Assembly: GCA_036365515.1 (NCBI GenBank)
Contig: CM070874.1
Span: forward strand, 176,068,297-176,132,296
Direction: 5' to 3'
Length of the DNA: 64,000 nucleotides
Source of the DNA: Torymus aiolomorphi
Lineage: Eukaryota; Arthropoda; Insecta; Hymenoptera; Torymidae
Of the stretch, positions 11,758 to 22,344 are shown piece by piece (positions within the stretch are counted from its first letter, which is position 1; every line of letters begins with the position of its first letter). The notes under the pieces are model-generated. The model searched no databases. It was given only the letters and a program-made list of their open reading frames with translations, and was not told where the DNA came from. Both the position numbers and the translations under genes were made by a program.

Positions 11758-12595
11758 AACATTGATTGGCAAAAAGTTTGCATTTTTTCTGTAGAATATG
11801 CCAGTATTTATTTTATAACCCTTTTTGAAAGGCTCTGATTGGCTGCTTCTTAGTATACCTTCATCGAAGGATATTGAAGCTGCGGCCAAATATTTTTTAT
11901 TCGAGAAAATTTTTTTGTATTCTTCTTCGAAAACCCTTCAAAATGCTTTTTTGATCAATACTGGCCGAGCAAAGGGAAAAAAGTTCCAATTTTTTGAAAT
12001 ATCAAGAAAAATCCATAATTTCAATTTTTGATAACATGATTAATGAAACTGAATATTATTCATACATCTTATGGCATTGACCGTACCACTTAATTTTGTT
12101 AGAGCATCAAATAGGACATTATATATATATATCTATTTTCAATAATATTAGGCTTACACAATAAGCGATACCTAATTATGAATTAATAATAAATTAAGCT
12201 ATAGAGGTTAATTACTATAATGCTGTCAAAATAAAATCAGACAACAGACAGTTATGCAGTGTATATTCCAATAACAAGACACAAATACTGCTCTATTATA
12301 AATTTTATTTATAATTTTATTTCTAGTTTGTAATTTTATTTTTTTTAATTTACAATTTTTTTACATATCAAGCAAAATCCGTAATTTCAATTTTTGATAA
12401 CATGATTAATGAAACTGAATATTATTCATACATCTTATGGCATTTTGGTTCGTACCACTGATTTTTGTTGGAGCATCAAATAGAACATTAATGGTGAAAT
12501 TGCAGCTAATGGTAGATTTTTGATTAATGTTAGTTGAATGCAGCTAATAGCCAAGGTTACTACCAAATTGTTTAAATAAATGACAAGATTTATTT

Positions 12596-12646
12596 AATTT
12601 ACGACGTTTCGGACATTTTTATTGTTATGTCCCTCTTCAGGCAAAG
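12596..12646 (-). ncRNA. Hammerhead-ribozyme-like motif of a PLE tail (copy A)
   Basis: On the minus strand: stem I strand TTTGC, core CTGAAGA, stem II GGACAT/ATGTCC around an A-rich loop, then GAAA, CGTC and the stem I partner GTAAA (one G-U pair). PLEs are known to carry type I hammerhead motifs with a minimal stem III. One G between CTGAAGA and stem II is unpaired in the best fold, so activity is uncertain. Confidence 0.6.
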
Positions 12647-12722
12647 TATGTGTGTTTTAATGTGTTCCAGAGAACTACATTGACGAACGGATAGTTCTCC
12701 GGAACACATTAAAACACACATA

Positions 12723-12772
12723 CTTTGCCTGAAGAGGGACATAACAATAAAAATGTCCGAAACGTCGCAAAT
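12723..12772 (+). ncRNA. Hammerhead-ribozyme-like motif of a PLE tail (copy B)
   Basis: The order is TTTGC, CTGAAGA, G, GGACAT, A-rich loop, ATGTCC, GAAA, CGTC, GCAAA. Stem I (TTTGC/GCAAA) is perfect, stem II has six pairs, and stem III is only AC/GT, which can pair between two molecules. The predicted cleavage is after GTC. The same single unpaired G is present as in the other copies. Confidence 0.6.
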
Positions 12773-13346
12773 TAAATAAATCTTGTCATTTATTTAAACA
12801 ATTTGGTAGTAATCTTGGCTATTAGCTGCATCCAACTAACACAAATAGAACATTATAAATATCTATTTTCAATAATATTAGGTTTACTCAATAAGCGATA
12901 CCTAATTATGAATGAAATTATGAGTCTGTAGCCTGATTTCATTTTGACAGCTTTATAGTAATTAACCTCTATAGCTTAATTTATTATTAATTCATAATTA
13001 GGTATCGCTTATTGTGTAAGCCTAATATTATTGAAAATAGATATCTATAATGTTCTATTTGGTGCTAATAAAATTCAGTGGTACGCTCCATGCTATAAGA
13101 TGTATGAATAATATTCAGTTTCATTAATCATGTTATCAAAAATTGAAATTATGGATTTTTCTTGATATTTCAAAAAATTGTAACTTTTTTTCCCTTTGCT
13201 CGACCAGTATTGATCAAAAAAGCATTTTTAAGGGTTTTCGAAGAAGAATACAAAAAAAATTTGTCGAATAAAAAATATTTGTTGGATGGAGCTAATAGCC
13301 AAGGTTACTACCAAATTGTTTAAATAAATGACAAGATTTATTTAAT

Positions 13347-13392
13347 TTGCGACGTTTCGGACATTTTTATTGTTATGTCCCTCGTCAGGCAA
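13347..13392 (-). ncRNA. Hammerhead-ribozyme-like motif in the PLE1 tail (copy C)
   Basis: On the minus strand TTGC, CTGACGA, G, GGACAT, loop, ATGTCC, GAAA, CGTC, GCAA. The variable core position is C (CTGACGA) instead of A, which a hammerhead core tolerates. It sits about 460 bp beyond the endonuclease stop, in the tail of the element. Confidence 0.6.
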
Positions 13393-13807
13393 CTAATGAA
13401 CAATACAAAATACAACATATTAACAAACAACTTATAAATAATAATAATTTAACAAATCAATTTTTGTACAACAATGTAACTTACAGTATGTGTGTTTTAA
13501 TGTGTTACGGAGAACTATCCGTTCGTCAATATAAATTAAATTCAAAAATTTCCAAATATATACAAAAATTGGTGCATTAGTATATGTAGATGTTTATACG
13601 TGACAATGTAATAATGCTATTGGTTTGTGAGTAGGTGGGGATCAGCCTACTCCGACGAGTTTGAGAACGGGGAGAAGTATCAGGTGATCATATGATTGGT
13701 GGTGTGTGGCATGAGACGCAAAGCCTGTACGTGAAAACAAACGAGATACCCCAATGTAACGTGCTCTCCTGATATCTGTTCCGCTATCGTATGTGAGTAT
13801 AATGCTA

Positions 13808-14417
13808 GGAAGGAGATAGAAATTCAAAATTACTGATCATGGTGCTATATTCCTTCGGAAGTTTATTGATCTCAAATTGTTTATTCATGTATTTCTTTTG
13901 TGTATGTATGTATAGTGCTTCAGAAAATAATCTTTTACTTTTATTAGTTTCATAATCTAAAATTTTTACTGTATTAAAGTTTATAGTGTGATTGTTTTCT
14001 ATTCTATGTATGTGTAAGGATGAATTTCTATCTTCTTCTATGTATTTTTTTGGTGTTCTTTTATTCTCACACCTAGTCGTTTGCAAGTTTGGCCAACATA
14101 CGACGCATTGCAATTGTTACAATTTATTTTATATACTACATTTGATTTTTCTAGTTTTTCATTTTGATCTTTTCCTAGTACAATAATATTATTCATTTTG
14201 TTTTGTGCGCTAAATATAACGGTGGTATTTAACCGTTTGAAAAAATTTTTAGAAAAACCTTCAATTTCTTTCACGTACGGTAGACAAATGAAATTTTTAT
14301 TCTCATTATTAGGATTTCGTTGAGTATCCATTGTGCAATTTATCTTTTTTAATCTTTTTTTAATGTAAAAATCAATGAAGTCTAGAGGATAGTCATTTTT
14401 TGCATTAAAAATTTTTT
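13808..14417 (-). pseudogene. PLE1 GIY-YIG endonuclease domain
   Basis: This is the C-terminal endonuclease of the Penelope-type protein, which nicks target DNA for retrotransposition. The first frame (14331-14038) holds VVYKINCNNC and ASYVGQTCKRLGVRIKEH, the characteristic GIY-YIG-like core with its CxxC pair and the Arg and Glu of the catalytic region. A one-base shift near 14040 moves the rest (KKYIEEDRNSSLHIH, then HTINF and the EA region) into another frame, which ends at 13808. A second one-base shift in an A run near 14412 separates the domain from the RT. The conceptual sequence is nearly identical to the PLE2 copy at 17.4-21.9 kb. Confidence 0.8.
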
Positions 14418-15775
14418 AATTTTATTGCGCGGTCTATGAGGCAGTAGATTATGGCTATTTTATTACAAATCGGATGATGAGAATTAAAATTCAAATATCT
14501 ACCTGAAAACGTCGGTTTTCGATACCAGTCAGTGATAATTTTTCTATGTTCGGTAATAATAATCTTAATATCTAAAAAACTAATACTATTGTTCTGTAGT
14601 TTTTCAACTGTGAATTGTAAATTCTTATCGTAATTATTGAAAGTGTGTAAAGTTTCATCTATATGATCTTTATGTAAACATAATAATACGTCGTCGACAT
14701 ATCGAAAATAAGTTAACGGTTTGGAAATTAAAAGGTTAATACAATGTGATTCAAGGTCTTCCATGACGATGTCAGATAGAACGGGGCTTATTGGAGTTCC
14801 CATAGCCGATCCGAAAGTTTGCTTGTAGAATTTAAGGTTTGTTTGGAAATAATTATTATTAAGTATAAATTTAACAACCTTGCAATATTCAGACAAATTC
14901 AAATTTATCTTATTGTGTAACTGATGCCATCTTCTTTCTATAGCTTTTATTACTAAATATTCGGGAACGTTAGTGAATAAACTCACGACATCAAAACTCA
15001 CAAGTTCATAGTCATCGGGTATGTCAAGGTTATCAATTTTTTCTTTAAGTTTTAAGCTGTTTTCGATATGTGAACTAGGTATTTTTATGTTTCGTTGTAG
15101 AAAGTTCGCAAAGAATTTAGATATTTCGTACATCGGAGAGTTAATCGTAGAAATAATCGGTCGTAGTGGAAAGTTCGCTTTATGAATTTTAACTAGCCCA
15201 TAAGCTTTGGCAATGTTAAACTTATTTACAACAGGTTCAAATTTTTTGCCAGTCATAGCAAAATCGATTTTATTCAACCACTTTATTATTTCGTTCGTCT
15301 CTCTTTCTAATTTCGGTAACGGATTTGATTTGATTTTCTCATAGTACTTTATATCATTAAATAGATTTTCAAGTTTTTGATTATAAGAGGCTTTATTAAT
15401 AATAACTGTGCAATTGCCTTTATCTGCTCTAGTGATTAAGATATCAGAAATAGTTTTGATAAATTGTTTAGTTTTTTCTAAATCCATTTTGAATCTATTA
15501 TCGAAATAGGATTTTGTAGACAAGTCTTTGTTATACACTTTTTTAATCGTGTTTAAGAAAGTTCCTCTTATTTTTGGGATTTCAACGGGTACAGGATATT
15601 TTTTTGTGAATACTTCAAAGTTTTTTACAAATGTTTTGGCTAATTTGTTGTCAAATTTATTGTTGAAGTTGAACTTTTCACCAAGTTTCAACGTCTCATA
15701 GACATATTTTGGGAGTTCAACGTCCGTCAAATTGACACACCATTTGTCATCTTCCGTGATAGACTCATCATCATA
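14405..15775 (-). CDS. PLE1 reverse transcriptase (5'-truncated)
   Basis: The frame is open from the truncation point near 15775 to a stop at 14405; the first Met of the long frame is at 15730 (441 residues). RT motifs are intact: FDVVSLFTNVP (metal-binding Asp), GSAMGTPISPVLSDI, FRYVDDVLL (the catalytic YVDD) and SISFLDIKI. These motifs with a following GIY-YIG domain identify a Penelope-like RT, related to telomerase RTs. The N-terminal part that PLE2 partly retains (FQKYKQVLEKDR) is missing here. The frame ends early at an A run (about 14412) where a one-base change disconnects the linker and endonuclease, so the full protein is not encoded. Confidence 0.85.
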   Translation of the reverse strand, partial: YDDESITEDDKWCVNLTDVELPKYVYETLKLGEKFNFNNKFDNKLAKTFVKNFEVFTKKYPVPVEIPKIRGTFLNTIKKVYNKDLSTKSYFDNRFKMDLEKTKQFIKTISDILITRADKGNCTVIINKASYNQKLENLFNDIKYYEKIKSNPLPKLERETNEIIKWLNKIDFAMTGKKFEPVVNKFNIAKAYGLVKIHKANFPLRPIISTINSPMYEISKFFANFLQRNIKIPSSHIENSLKLKEKIDNLDIPDDYELVSFDVVSLFTNVPEYLVIKAIERRWHQLHNKINLNLSEYCKVVKFILNNNYFQTNLKFYKQTFGSAMGTPISPVLSDIVMEDLESHCINLLISKPLTYFRYVDDVLLCLHKDHIDETLHTFNNYDKNLQFTVEKLQNNSISFLDIKIIITEHRKIITDWYRKPTFSGRYLNFNSHHPICNKIAIIYCLIDRAIKLKNF

Positions 15776-15781
15776 TTTTAT

Positions 15782-17333
15782 TTAACCACTTTATTTATAG
15801 ATTATTACAATAGAAAACTAAATTTTATTACGGAAAAAATAAAGAAAAAACATGAAAATAAACTCAATGTGATTTACTTCCAAAAATACAAGCAAGTTTT
15901 GGAAAAAGACAGATATAGAGCCAAACCGTTTGACGATAGAGAGTTCAACACCCCGAATAATAACACACAGGTGATCGACCTTGATGAGTCTATCACGGAA
16001 GATGACAAATGGTGTGTCAATTTGACGGACGTTGAACTCCCAAAATATGTCTATGAGACGTTGAAACTTGGTGAAAAGTTCAACTTCAACAACAAATTTG
16101 ACAACAAATTAGTCAAAACATTTGTAAAAAACTTTGAAGTATTCACAAAAAAATATCCTGTACCCGTTGAAATCCCAAAAATAAGAGGAACTTTCTTAAA
16201 CACGATTAAAAAAGTTTATAACAAAGACTTGTCTACAAAATCCTATTTCGATAATAGATTCAAAATGGATTTAGAAAAAACTAAACAATTTATCAAAACT
16301 AATTCTGATATCTTAATCACTAGAGCAGATAAAGGCAATTGTACAGTTATTATTAATAAAGCCTCTTATAATCAAAAACTTGAAAATCTATTTAATGATA
16401 TAAAGTACTATGAGAAAAACAAATCAAATCCGTTACCGAAATTAGAAAGAGAGACAAGCGAAATAATAAAGTGGTTGAATAAAATCGATTTTGCTATGAC
16501 TGCCAAAAAATTTGAACCTGTTGTAAATAAGTTTAACATTGCAAAAGCTTATGGGCTAGTTAAAATTCATAAAGCGAACTTTCCACTACGACCGATTATT
16601 TCTACGATTAACTCTCCGATGTACGAAATATCTAAATTCTTTGCGAACTTTCTACAACGAAACATAAAAATACATAGTTCACATATCGAAAACAGCTTAA
16701 AACTTAAAGAAAAAATTGATAACCTTGACATACCCGATGACTATGAACTTGTGAGTTTTGATGTCGTGAGTTTATTCACTAACGTTCCCGAATATTTAGT
16801 AATAAAAGCTATAGAAAGAAGATGGCATCAGTTACACAATAAGATAAATTTGAATTTTTCTGAATTTTGCAAGGTTGTTAAATTTATACTTAATAATAAT
16901 TATTTCCAATCAAACCATAAATTCTACAAGCAAACTTTCGGATCGGCTATGGGAAATCCAATAAGCCTCGTTTATCTGACATCGTCATGGAAGACCTTGA
17001 ATCACATTGTATTAATCTTTTAATTTCCAAACCGTTAATTTATTTTCGATATGTCGACGACGTAAAGATCATATAGATGAAACTTTACACACTTTCAATA
17101 ATTACGATAAGAATTTACAATTCACAGTTGAAAAACTATAGAACAATAGTATTAGTTTTTTAGATATTAAGATTATTATTACCGAACATAGAAAAATTAT
17201 AACTGACTGGTATCGAAAACCGACGTTTTCAGGTAGATATTTGAATTTTAATTCTCATCATCCGATTTGTAATAAAATAGCCATAATCTACTGCCTCATA
17301 GACCGCGCAATAAAATTATCACACACATCTTTC
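15782..17333 (+). pseudogene. PLE2 reverse transcriptase, frameshifted
   Basis: The frame is open from at least 15782 (IDYYNRKLNF, EKIKKKHENKLN, YFQKYKQVLEKDR), upstream of any ATG, so the true start is lost at the junction with PLE1. RT motif A (FDVVSLFTNVP) and GSAMGNPIS are present. Compared with PLE1, a T is missing near 16971, which shifts the frame to a stop at 17023. About 16 bp are missing just after the YVDD-encoding region (about 17060), and a premature TAG occurs near 17140. Several substitutions (P to H, G to A) add to the decay. It is a dead copy of the same element as PLE1. Confidence 0.85.
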
Positions 17334-18214
17334 TAAAAAAACAATATTACGTTTATTAAAAAAGTGATTTTTACATTAAAAAAAGATTAAAGAAGATAAA
17401 TTGCACAATGGATACTCAACGAAATCCTAATAATGAGAATAAAAATTTCATTTGTCTACCGTACGTGAAAGAAATTGAAGGTTTTTCTAAAAATTTTTTC
17501 AAACGGTTAAATACCACCGTTATATTTAGCGCACAAAACAAAATGAATAATATTATTGTACTAGGAAAAGATCAAAATGAAAAACTAGAAAAATCAAATG
17601 TAGTATATAAAATAAATTGTAACAATTGCGATGCGTCGTATGTTGGTCAAACTTGCAAACGACTAGGTGTGAGAATAAAAGAACACCAAAAAAATACATA
17701 GGGTAAGTGCAGGTATTACAGAGGCGCAGGTATTATTGCGATATTTCTATTTCTGTAATAACTTAATAAACTTCATTTCGCATCTGATCCAAAAAATTCG
17801 TAATGTTCATTTGAAATGTTATCTTTATTATTACTAACATGTACCTAATTAAGAATTTTTGCTCTGCTTATTTATGTGAATTTGAATTTCGAGACCTCGA
17901 TTCGTTAAAAAAAAATGTAGAAAATCTTCGCATATACTTGAAACGAAAATGTCTATTTCTTTGCACAATTAAAACAAAAAAAATATTATGAGTAATTTTT
18001 ATACGCAAAATTACATGTATTTTTCAAAAGCAACCATGAAATTAATTTATTATAATATTTTAAGTAAATTTTTAATGACGCAGCATTACCTGCATTATTT
18101 TACGCGAATGTTGGCATTACTGCGGTCGACAAGGAGACATACCTAACCTCTAAACGTAAAGTTCATACGCGTTCACGCGTCGTCTCGAACCGACGATCCT
18201 AAAAGTCTGCAAAG

Positions 18215-21102
18215 ATGGATAAGAGAAGAAAAGACAGCTCCAAAAAGGATTCTAAGCAACCAAAAAGAAGGCGCATGTGCTATGAAAAAGAAAATGTATT
18301 GGCGGCTTTGGAAGAAGTTCACGAGAAAAAAAGTACCATCAGCGAAGCTGCAAGAAAGTTTGGTGTTCCGGATTCAACCTTAAGAGCAAAAAATAAAGGG
18401 GTTTATGCAAACAAAAATCCTGGGCCATCGCCTGTTTTATCTGCCATAGAAGAGGCAGAAATATCCTCTTGGGTTATTGAATGCTGTCGGCGAGGTTTCC
18501 CTGTGGGCAAAATGCAATTGCTCCAAAGTGTCAAAGAGATATGTGAAAATCACAAGAAGAAAACTCCCTTTAAAAATAATTTACCAGGAAAGTACTGGTT
18601 TGAAGGATTCATGAGAAGACAGCCACAGATTGCACAGCGAATATCTGAAAATGTGTCAATGAACCGTGCAAACATTTCTGAAATAAGTATAAGAGCATGG
18701 TTTGCTGAGATTTCAAGTTACGTTGGTGATATGCAACTTTTAGATATTGAGCCTGATAGAGTTTTTAATTCTGATGAAACTGGTATGTACTTTATTTATC
18801 ATCAAAATAAGTTCAAATATTTATAAATTTGTAGTAATACATATTTTTTACATGCAGGTATGCCTTTAAATCCAAGATCGTCAGTGGTTCTAGCAGGAAA
18901 AGGATCCAAAAATGTGTACAGTGTAGTGGGCAACAACGAGAAGGAAAATATCACTGTCCTGGTGACAGGCAGTGCTGCAGGAGACCTTGCACCAACTTTT
19001 ATACTTTTCTCTGGAAAATCACTGCCAAGCAATGCTGCAGCTATGGCTCCTCCAGACTTTCAATTTGGAGTTTCAGATAATGGATGGATGACCGCCAAAA
19101 ACTTTTTTGAGTATATGGCAAATTGCTTTGAACCATGGTTGACAGTCAAAGGAATAAAGCGTCCAGTTTTATTTTACCTCGACGGACACTCTTCTCACAT
19201 GACTTTGAATCTGAGTGAATTTTGTTCGAGTCATGATATTGTACTTGTGGCTTTATATCCCAATTCCACACATCTTTTACAGCCCTTGGATGTTGCTTTT
19301 TTTAAAGCCTTAAAGTTTCAGTGGGAGAAAACTTACAAAGAACACTGTCAAAACTCTGTAACTATTGGCATACAAAAATATCAATTTGCACCACTCCTAC
19401 AAAATACACTCAACTTAATGGATATTAAAAAGACTCTTAAAAATGGATTTGCTAAATGTGGACTTTACCCATTAGATGCGAATGCAATAGACTACAATAA
19501 AGTTCTCCGACCAATTGAAAAAAGAAATCAGAGTAATAGACTGCCAAATGGTGTTACGGAGAACAGTGTTGAAAATGTTAATAAATTGAAAGTGATTGAA
19601 AGTCTATTGAGTGATTTTCAACTAAACTCATATAAAATGAATACTGATCCAGTTTGGAAAGGTCTGGAGGCGGATAAAAATTTATTCAACATTTGGTACA
19701 GCCTATCTCATCCTCAAGCGCAAGTAGTAAATACTTCCACACCAATAGTTGATGATATAGTTTTAGAGGTTAGTATAATTATTTATACATGTAGAATTAT
19801 ACAAAATTTAGTACACAGACATATAACATATTAACTAGTTTATTTATTAATTTATATATATGTGTTTCTAGAATAGCTCATATGATGATAATCTATTCAA
19901 CGATAACTATTATGGTGGTGAATTAATGGAAAATATACCTGCTGCAAATGACTGTGATACTTCGCATAATAATGATCCACTATCGAACAACCAATATGAA
20001 AATGTATTAGTCATAGCATCTGGGTCTACGAATACTGATAGTAATAAAGTAAATAAATTTATTATTTAAATTTGTATACATATGTACAATTTATAATATT
20101 ATAAGTCATAATTGAATTATAAAAATTATATTTCTTAAGAAAATTAGTATAATCATGTACATTAGATTTTTATGATTTAGTTAAGCCACAGTTTAATATT
20201 ACCTAAAAAAAATCTTCTTAATTGAAATATATTTTAAATTATTTTAAGAGTTTTATTACTTTTTATTGCCTATTTTGTTTTTCAAAAAACTTTCCTTGAG
20301 ATTTCAGGTGAGCTATGATGTGAACATGTGTAGTCTTGTGTCAGAGGAATTCCTTGACGTAATGGCGTTACCGATTGAAATTTTACATGAAAAGGCTGAA
20401 GTAGAAGTTGAAGTAAATTTAAGTACTGCTGATATAGTCAAAAGTGCTAATGTAGATTCATTTACACTGGACGAAGCAGAAAAAAAAAATTATGTTAATT
20501 ATCATAATTTGAACGCAGAAGATAATGTAAAATTAATTCAAGAATGTGCAATAAGTACGAGTGATACTAATGATAAACAAGTGGAAAAGGTTCTTGATCT
20601 GTCTACGATGAGACGAACAGTTGATGAACAAAAATTGGTGTTACAAGACGTAGCCAATACATGCTCATTGGAGAAACCAAAGCCAATTAAAGATTTATTA
20701 AACTGGCCAACTATAGACTCGGTTTTTAAAAAAAAGAAGAATAGTGTTAAGCGCATTAAAACGTCAAGTATTATATCTGGAAAAGACTGGCAAAAGCAAG
20801 CACAAGAAAATGAGAACGAAAAAAAAGTGAAACAAGAAGGAATTGCGTTAAGAAAGGAAAATAGATTAAAGAAAAAAGAAGCAAGAGAGTTTCTTCTCAA
20901 AAAAAAGAAAGAGGAAAAATTTCTCAAACAACAGAAGAGATTAGAGAATGAAAAAATAAAACTTTTGGAGAAAGAAAAAAAAATCCAAGATTTAGAAAAT
21001 AAAAATAAAGCAATCGAAATAGATTTAACAAAGGAAAGGGAGGAAGAATCAATCAAAGTACAGATTGAAAATCTTCAAAAACAATTAAAAAAGGAAAAAT
21101 AA
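18215..21102 (+). CDS. Pogo-type transposase, four exons, intact
   Basis: Exons 18215-18782, 18858-19768, 19872-20048 and 20308-21102 join with GT..AG introns of 75, 103 and 259 bp into one uninterrupted frame of 816 codons plus stop. The N-terminus has a basic stretch (KQPKRRRM), then a psq-type helix-turn-helix (SEAARKFGVPDSTLRAK) and a CENP-B-type DNA-binding half (EISSWVIECCRRGFP). The DDE/D domain follows: NSDETG (first Asp, split across intron 1), YLDGHSSHMT (second Asp) and STHLLQPLDVAFF (third acidic residue). After the catalytic domain is an Asn/Asp-rich exon 3 and a long, highly charged C-terminal coiled coil (about residues 660-816), longer than in a minimal pogo transposase. It should bind the element's ends and catalyse cut-and-paste transposition in the nucleus. 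Confidence 0.9.
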
Positions 21103-21339
21103 TGTATTATCATTATTATTTTTATGTTATATAAATTGAAACGATTGTTGATCAGTATTAAAATCTAGATGATAATCAAAGTACAAAAAATAATTGTGAT
21201 TTTTCAGAAGTCTGATGAAGCTTTATTAGAATAAGATTTGTATTAAATTATTATATGAATAAAGTTAATTAATTGTACGTATATGTTTGTTAATTAACCG
21301 ACAGCTGCTTTCTATTTAAAATTTATTAATTAATTGCGC

Positions 21340-21445
21340 CTCGCAATAATACCTGCGCAATAATACCTTCAATCGCAATAATACCTGCGCAATAATACCT
21401 TCAATCGCAGTAATAGTATCGTAGTAATAGCTTCAATTCACAATC
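21340..21445. repeat. Subterminal repeats of the pogo element
   Basis: The word CGCAATAATACCT or CGCAGTAATA recurs five times in about 100 bp, alternating with GCGCAATAATACC and TTCAATCGCA. A related copy (GCGCAGGTATTATTGCG) lies near the left end at 17724. Similar to the outer TIR word AGGTATTAC, these are probable transposase-binding sites. Confidence 0.7.
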
Positions 21446-22301
21446 AATACCAGCAGTTATAGCACCCGCTTATTTTTGTATATTAAATTTATATACACAT
21501 ATTTTCAAGATTGGTTTATTTTTTTATTAGATCTTTAAGACCTTTTTAACGATTTGTAAAAGAAAGATTTTGTTTTAATTGTATTTAAGTTATTTTGTTT
21601 TTGAGTTAAAGTACACCGTTCTCCAAAAATCGCAGTAATACCTGCACTTACCCTAGAAGAAGATAAAAATTCATCCTTACACATACATAGAATAGAAAAC
21701 AATCACACTATAAACTTTAATACAGTAAAAATTTTAGATTATGAAACTAATAAAAGTAAAAGATCATTTTCTGAAGCACTATACATACATACACAAAAGA
21801 AATACATGAATAAACAATTTGAGATCAATAAACTTCCGAAGGAATATAGCACCATGATCAGTAATTTTGAATTTCTATCTCCTTCCTAGCATTATACTCA
21901 CATACGATAGCGGAACAGATATCAGGAGAGCACGTTACATTGGGGTATCTCGTTTGTTTTCACGTACAGGCTTTGCGTTTCATGCCACACACCACCAATC
22001 ATATGATCACCTGATACTTCTCCCCGTTCTCAAACTCGTCGGAGTAGGCTGATCCCCACCTACTCACAAACCAATAGCATTATTACATTGTCACGTATAA
22101 ACATCTACATATACTAATGCACCAATTTTTGTATATATTTGGAAATTTTTGAATGTAATTTACATTGACGAACGGATAGGTCTCCGGAACACATTAAAAC
22201 ACACATACTGTAAGTTACATTGTTGTACAAAAATTGATTTGTTAAATTATTATTATTTATAAGTTGTTTGTTAATATGTTGTATTTTGTATTGTTCATTA
22301 G

Positions 22302-22344
22302 TTGCCTGAAGAGGGACATAATAAAAATGTCCGAAACGTCGCAA
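22302..22344 (+). ncRNA. Hammerhead-ribozyme-like motif in the PLE2 tail (copy D)
   Basis: Order TTGC, CTGAAGA, G, GGACAT, a loop about four bases shorter than in the other copies, ATGTCC, GAAA, CGTC, GCAA. Stem I and stem II pairings are preserved although the loop has changed, which is consistent with structural constraint. Confidence 0.6.

Larger units (their letters stand above)
8177..11776 (+). mobile_element. DNA transposon with inverted repeats of about 590 bp, superfamily unassigned
   Basis: About 8213-8790 and 11163-11757 are inverted copies with high identity (for example GGCCGAATCCATCTCAAATC near the outer edges). Between them lies a transposase-like gene. The insertion interrupts the left arm of the surrounding foldback: the match to 22.57 kb stops at about 8176 and resumes at about 11776, both at AAGTTT, which may be the target duplication. 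Long inverted repeats plus an RNase H-fold transposase indicate a cut-and-paste element, but I cannot name the superfamily. Confidence 0.65.
12505..12842. mobile_element. Two inverted PLE 3' tails forming a palindrome
   Basis: The sequence from AGTTGAATGCAGCTAATAGCC to the centre near 12675 is repeated inverted up to 12842. Each half is a copy of the terminal region that also ends the two full PLEs at 13.3 and 22.4 kb, including the hammerhead-like motif and the TTTATTTAAACAATTTGGTAG terminus. It appears to be a severely truncated inverted pair of PLE ends. Confidence 0.7.
11880..13285. repeat. Foldback with arms of about 360 bp, interrupted by a PLE-tail palindrome
   Basis: About 11905-12240 is inverted at about 12930-13280; shared words include TAATATTAGGCTTACACAAT and GATAACATGATTAATGAAAC in both orientations. 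The arms extend the outer foldback element. The loop holds a partial repeat of the arm (about 12365-12500) and the PLE-tail palindrome at 12505-12842. Nothing here codes for protein. Confidence 0.75.
13287..15775 (-). mobile_element. Penelope-like element 1 (PLE1), minus strand
   Basis: Reading leftwards: reverse transcriptase, GIY-YIG endonuclease, a tail of about 500 bp and a hammerhead-like motif, ending near 13287 at GGATGGAGCTAATAGCC. The 5' end is truncated at about 15775, where it meets PLE2 head to head. The order RT then GIY-YIG is diagnostic of endonuclease-bearing PLEs. Two frameshifts disable the long frame. Confidence 0.85.
17701..21653 (+). mobile_element. Pogo/Tigger-type DNA transposon, 3,953 bp, complete
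   Basis: The element begins GGGTAAGTGCAGGTATTAC and ends with its exact inverse (19-bp terminal inverted repeats). It is flanked by TA on both sides (17699-17700 and 21654-21655), the target duplication of the Tc1/mariner/pogo superfamily. The allelic PLE1 site confirms the empty target. Inside is one spliced transposase gene with no breaks. Subterminal copies of CGCAATAATACC-like words lie at both ends. Completeness and intact coding sequence suggest a fairly recent insertion. Confidence 0.92.
17370..21888 (+). pseudogene. PLE2 GIY-YIG endonuclease split by a pogo insertion
   Basis: The first part (Met at 17408) encodes the same region as PLE1, through CDASYVGQTCKRLGVRIKEH, up to 17700. There a pogo transposon was inserted at a TA. 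The coding sequence resumes at 21654 (EEDKNSSLHIHRIENN) and ends with a stop at 21886-21888. PLE1 shows what the uninterrupted site looks like (ACATAGAAGAAGATAGAAAT), which proves the insertion point and the TA duplication. Confidence 0.85.

Noticed and set aside
20538..21056. 172-codon minus-strand frame rich in Phe and Ser
   Set aside because: Antisense shadow of the Lys/Glu-rich coiled coil of the pogo transposase.
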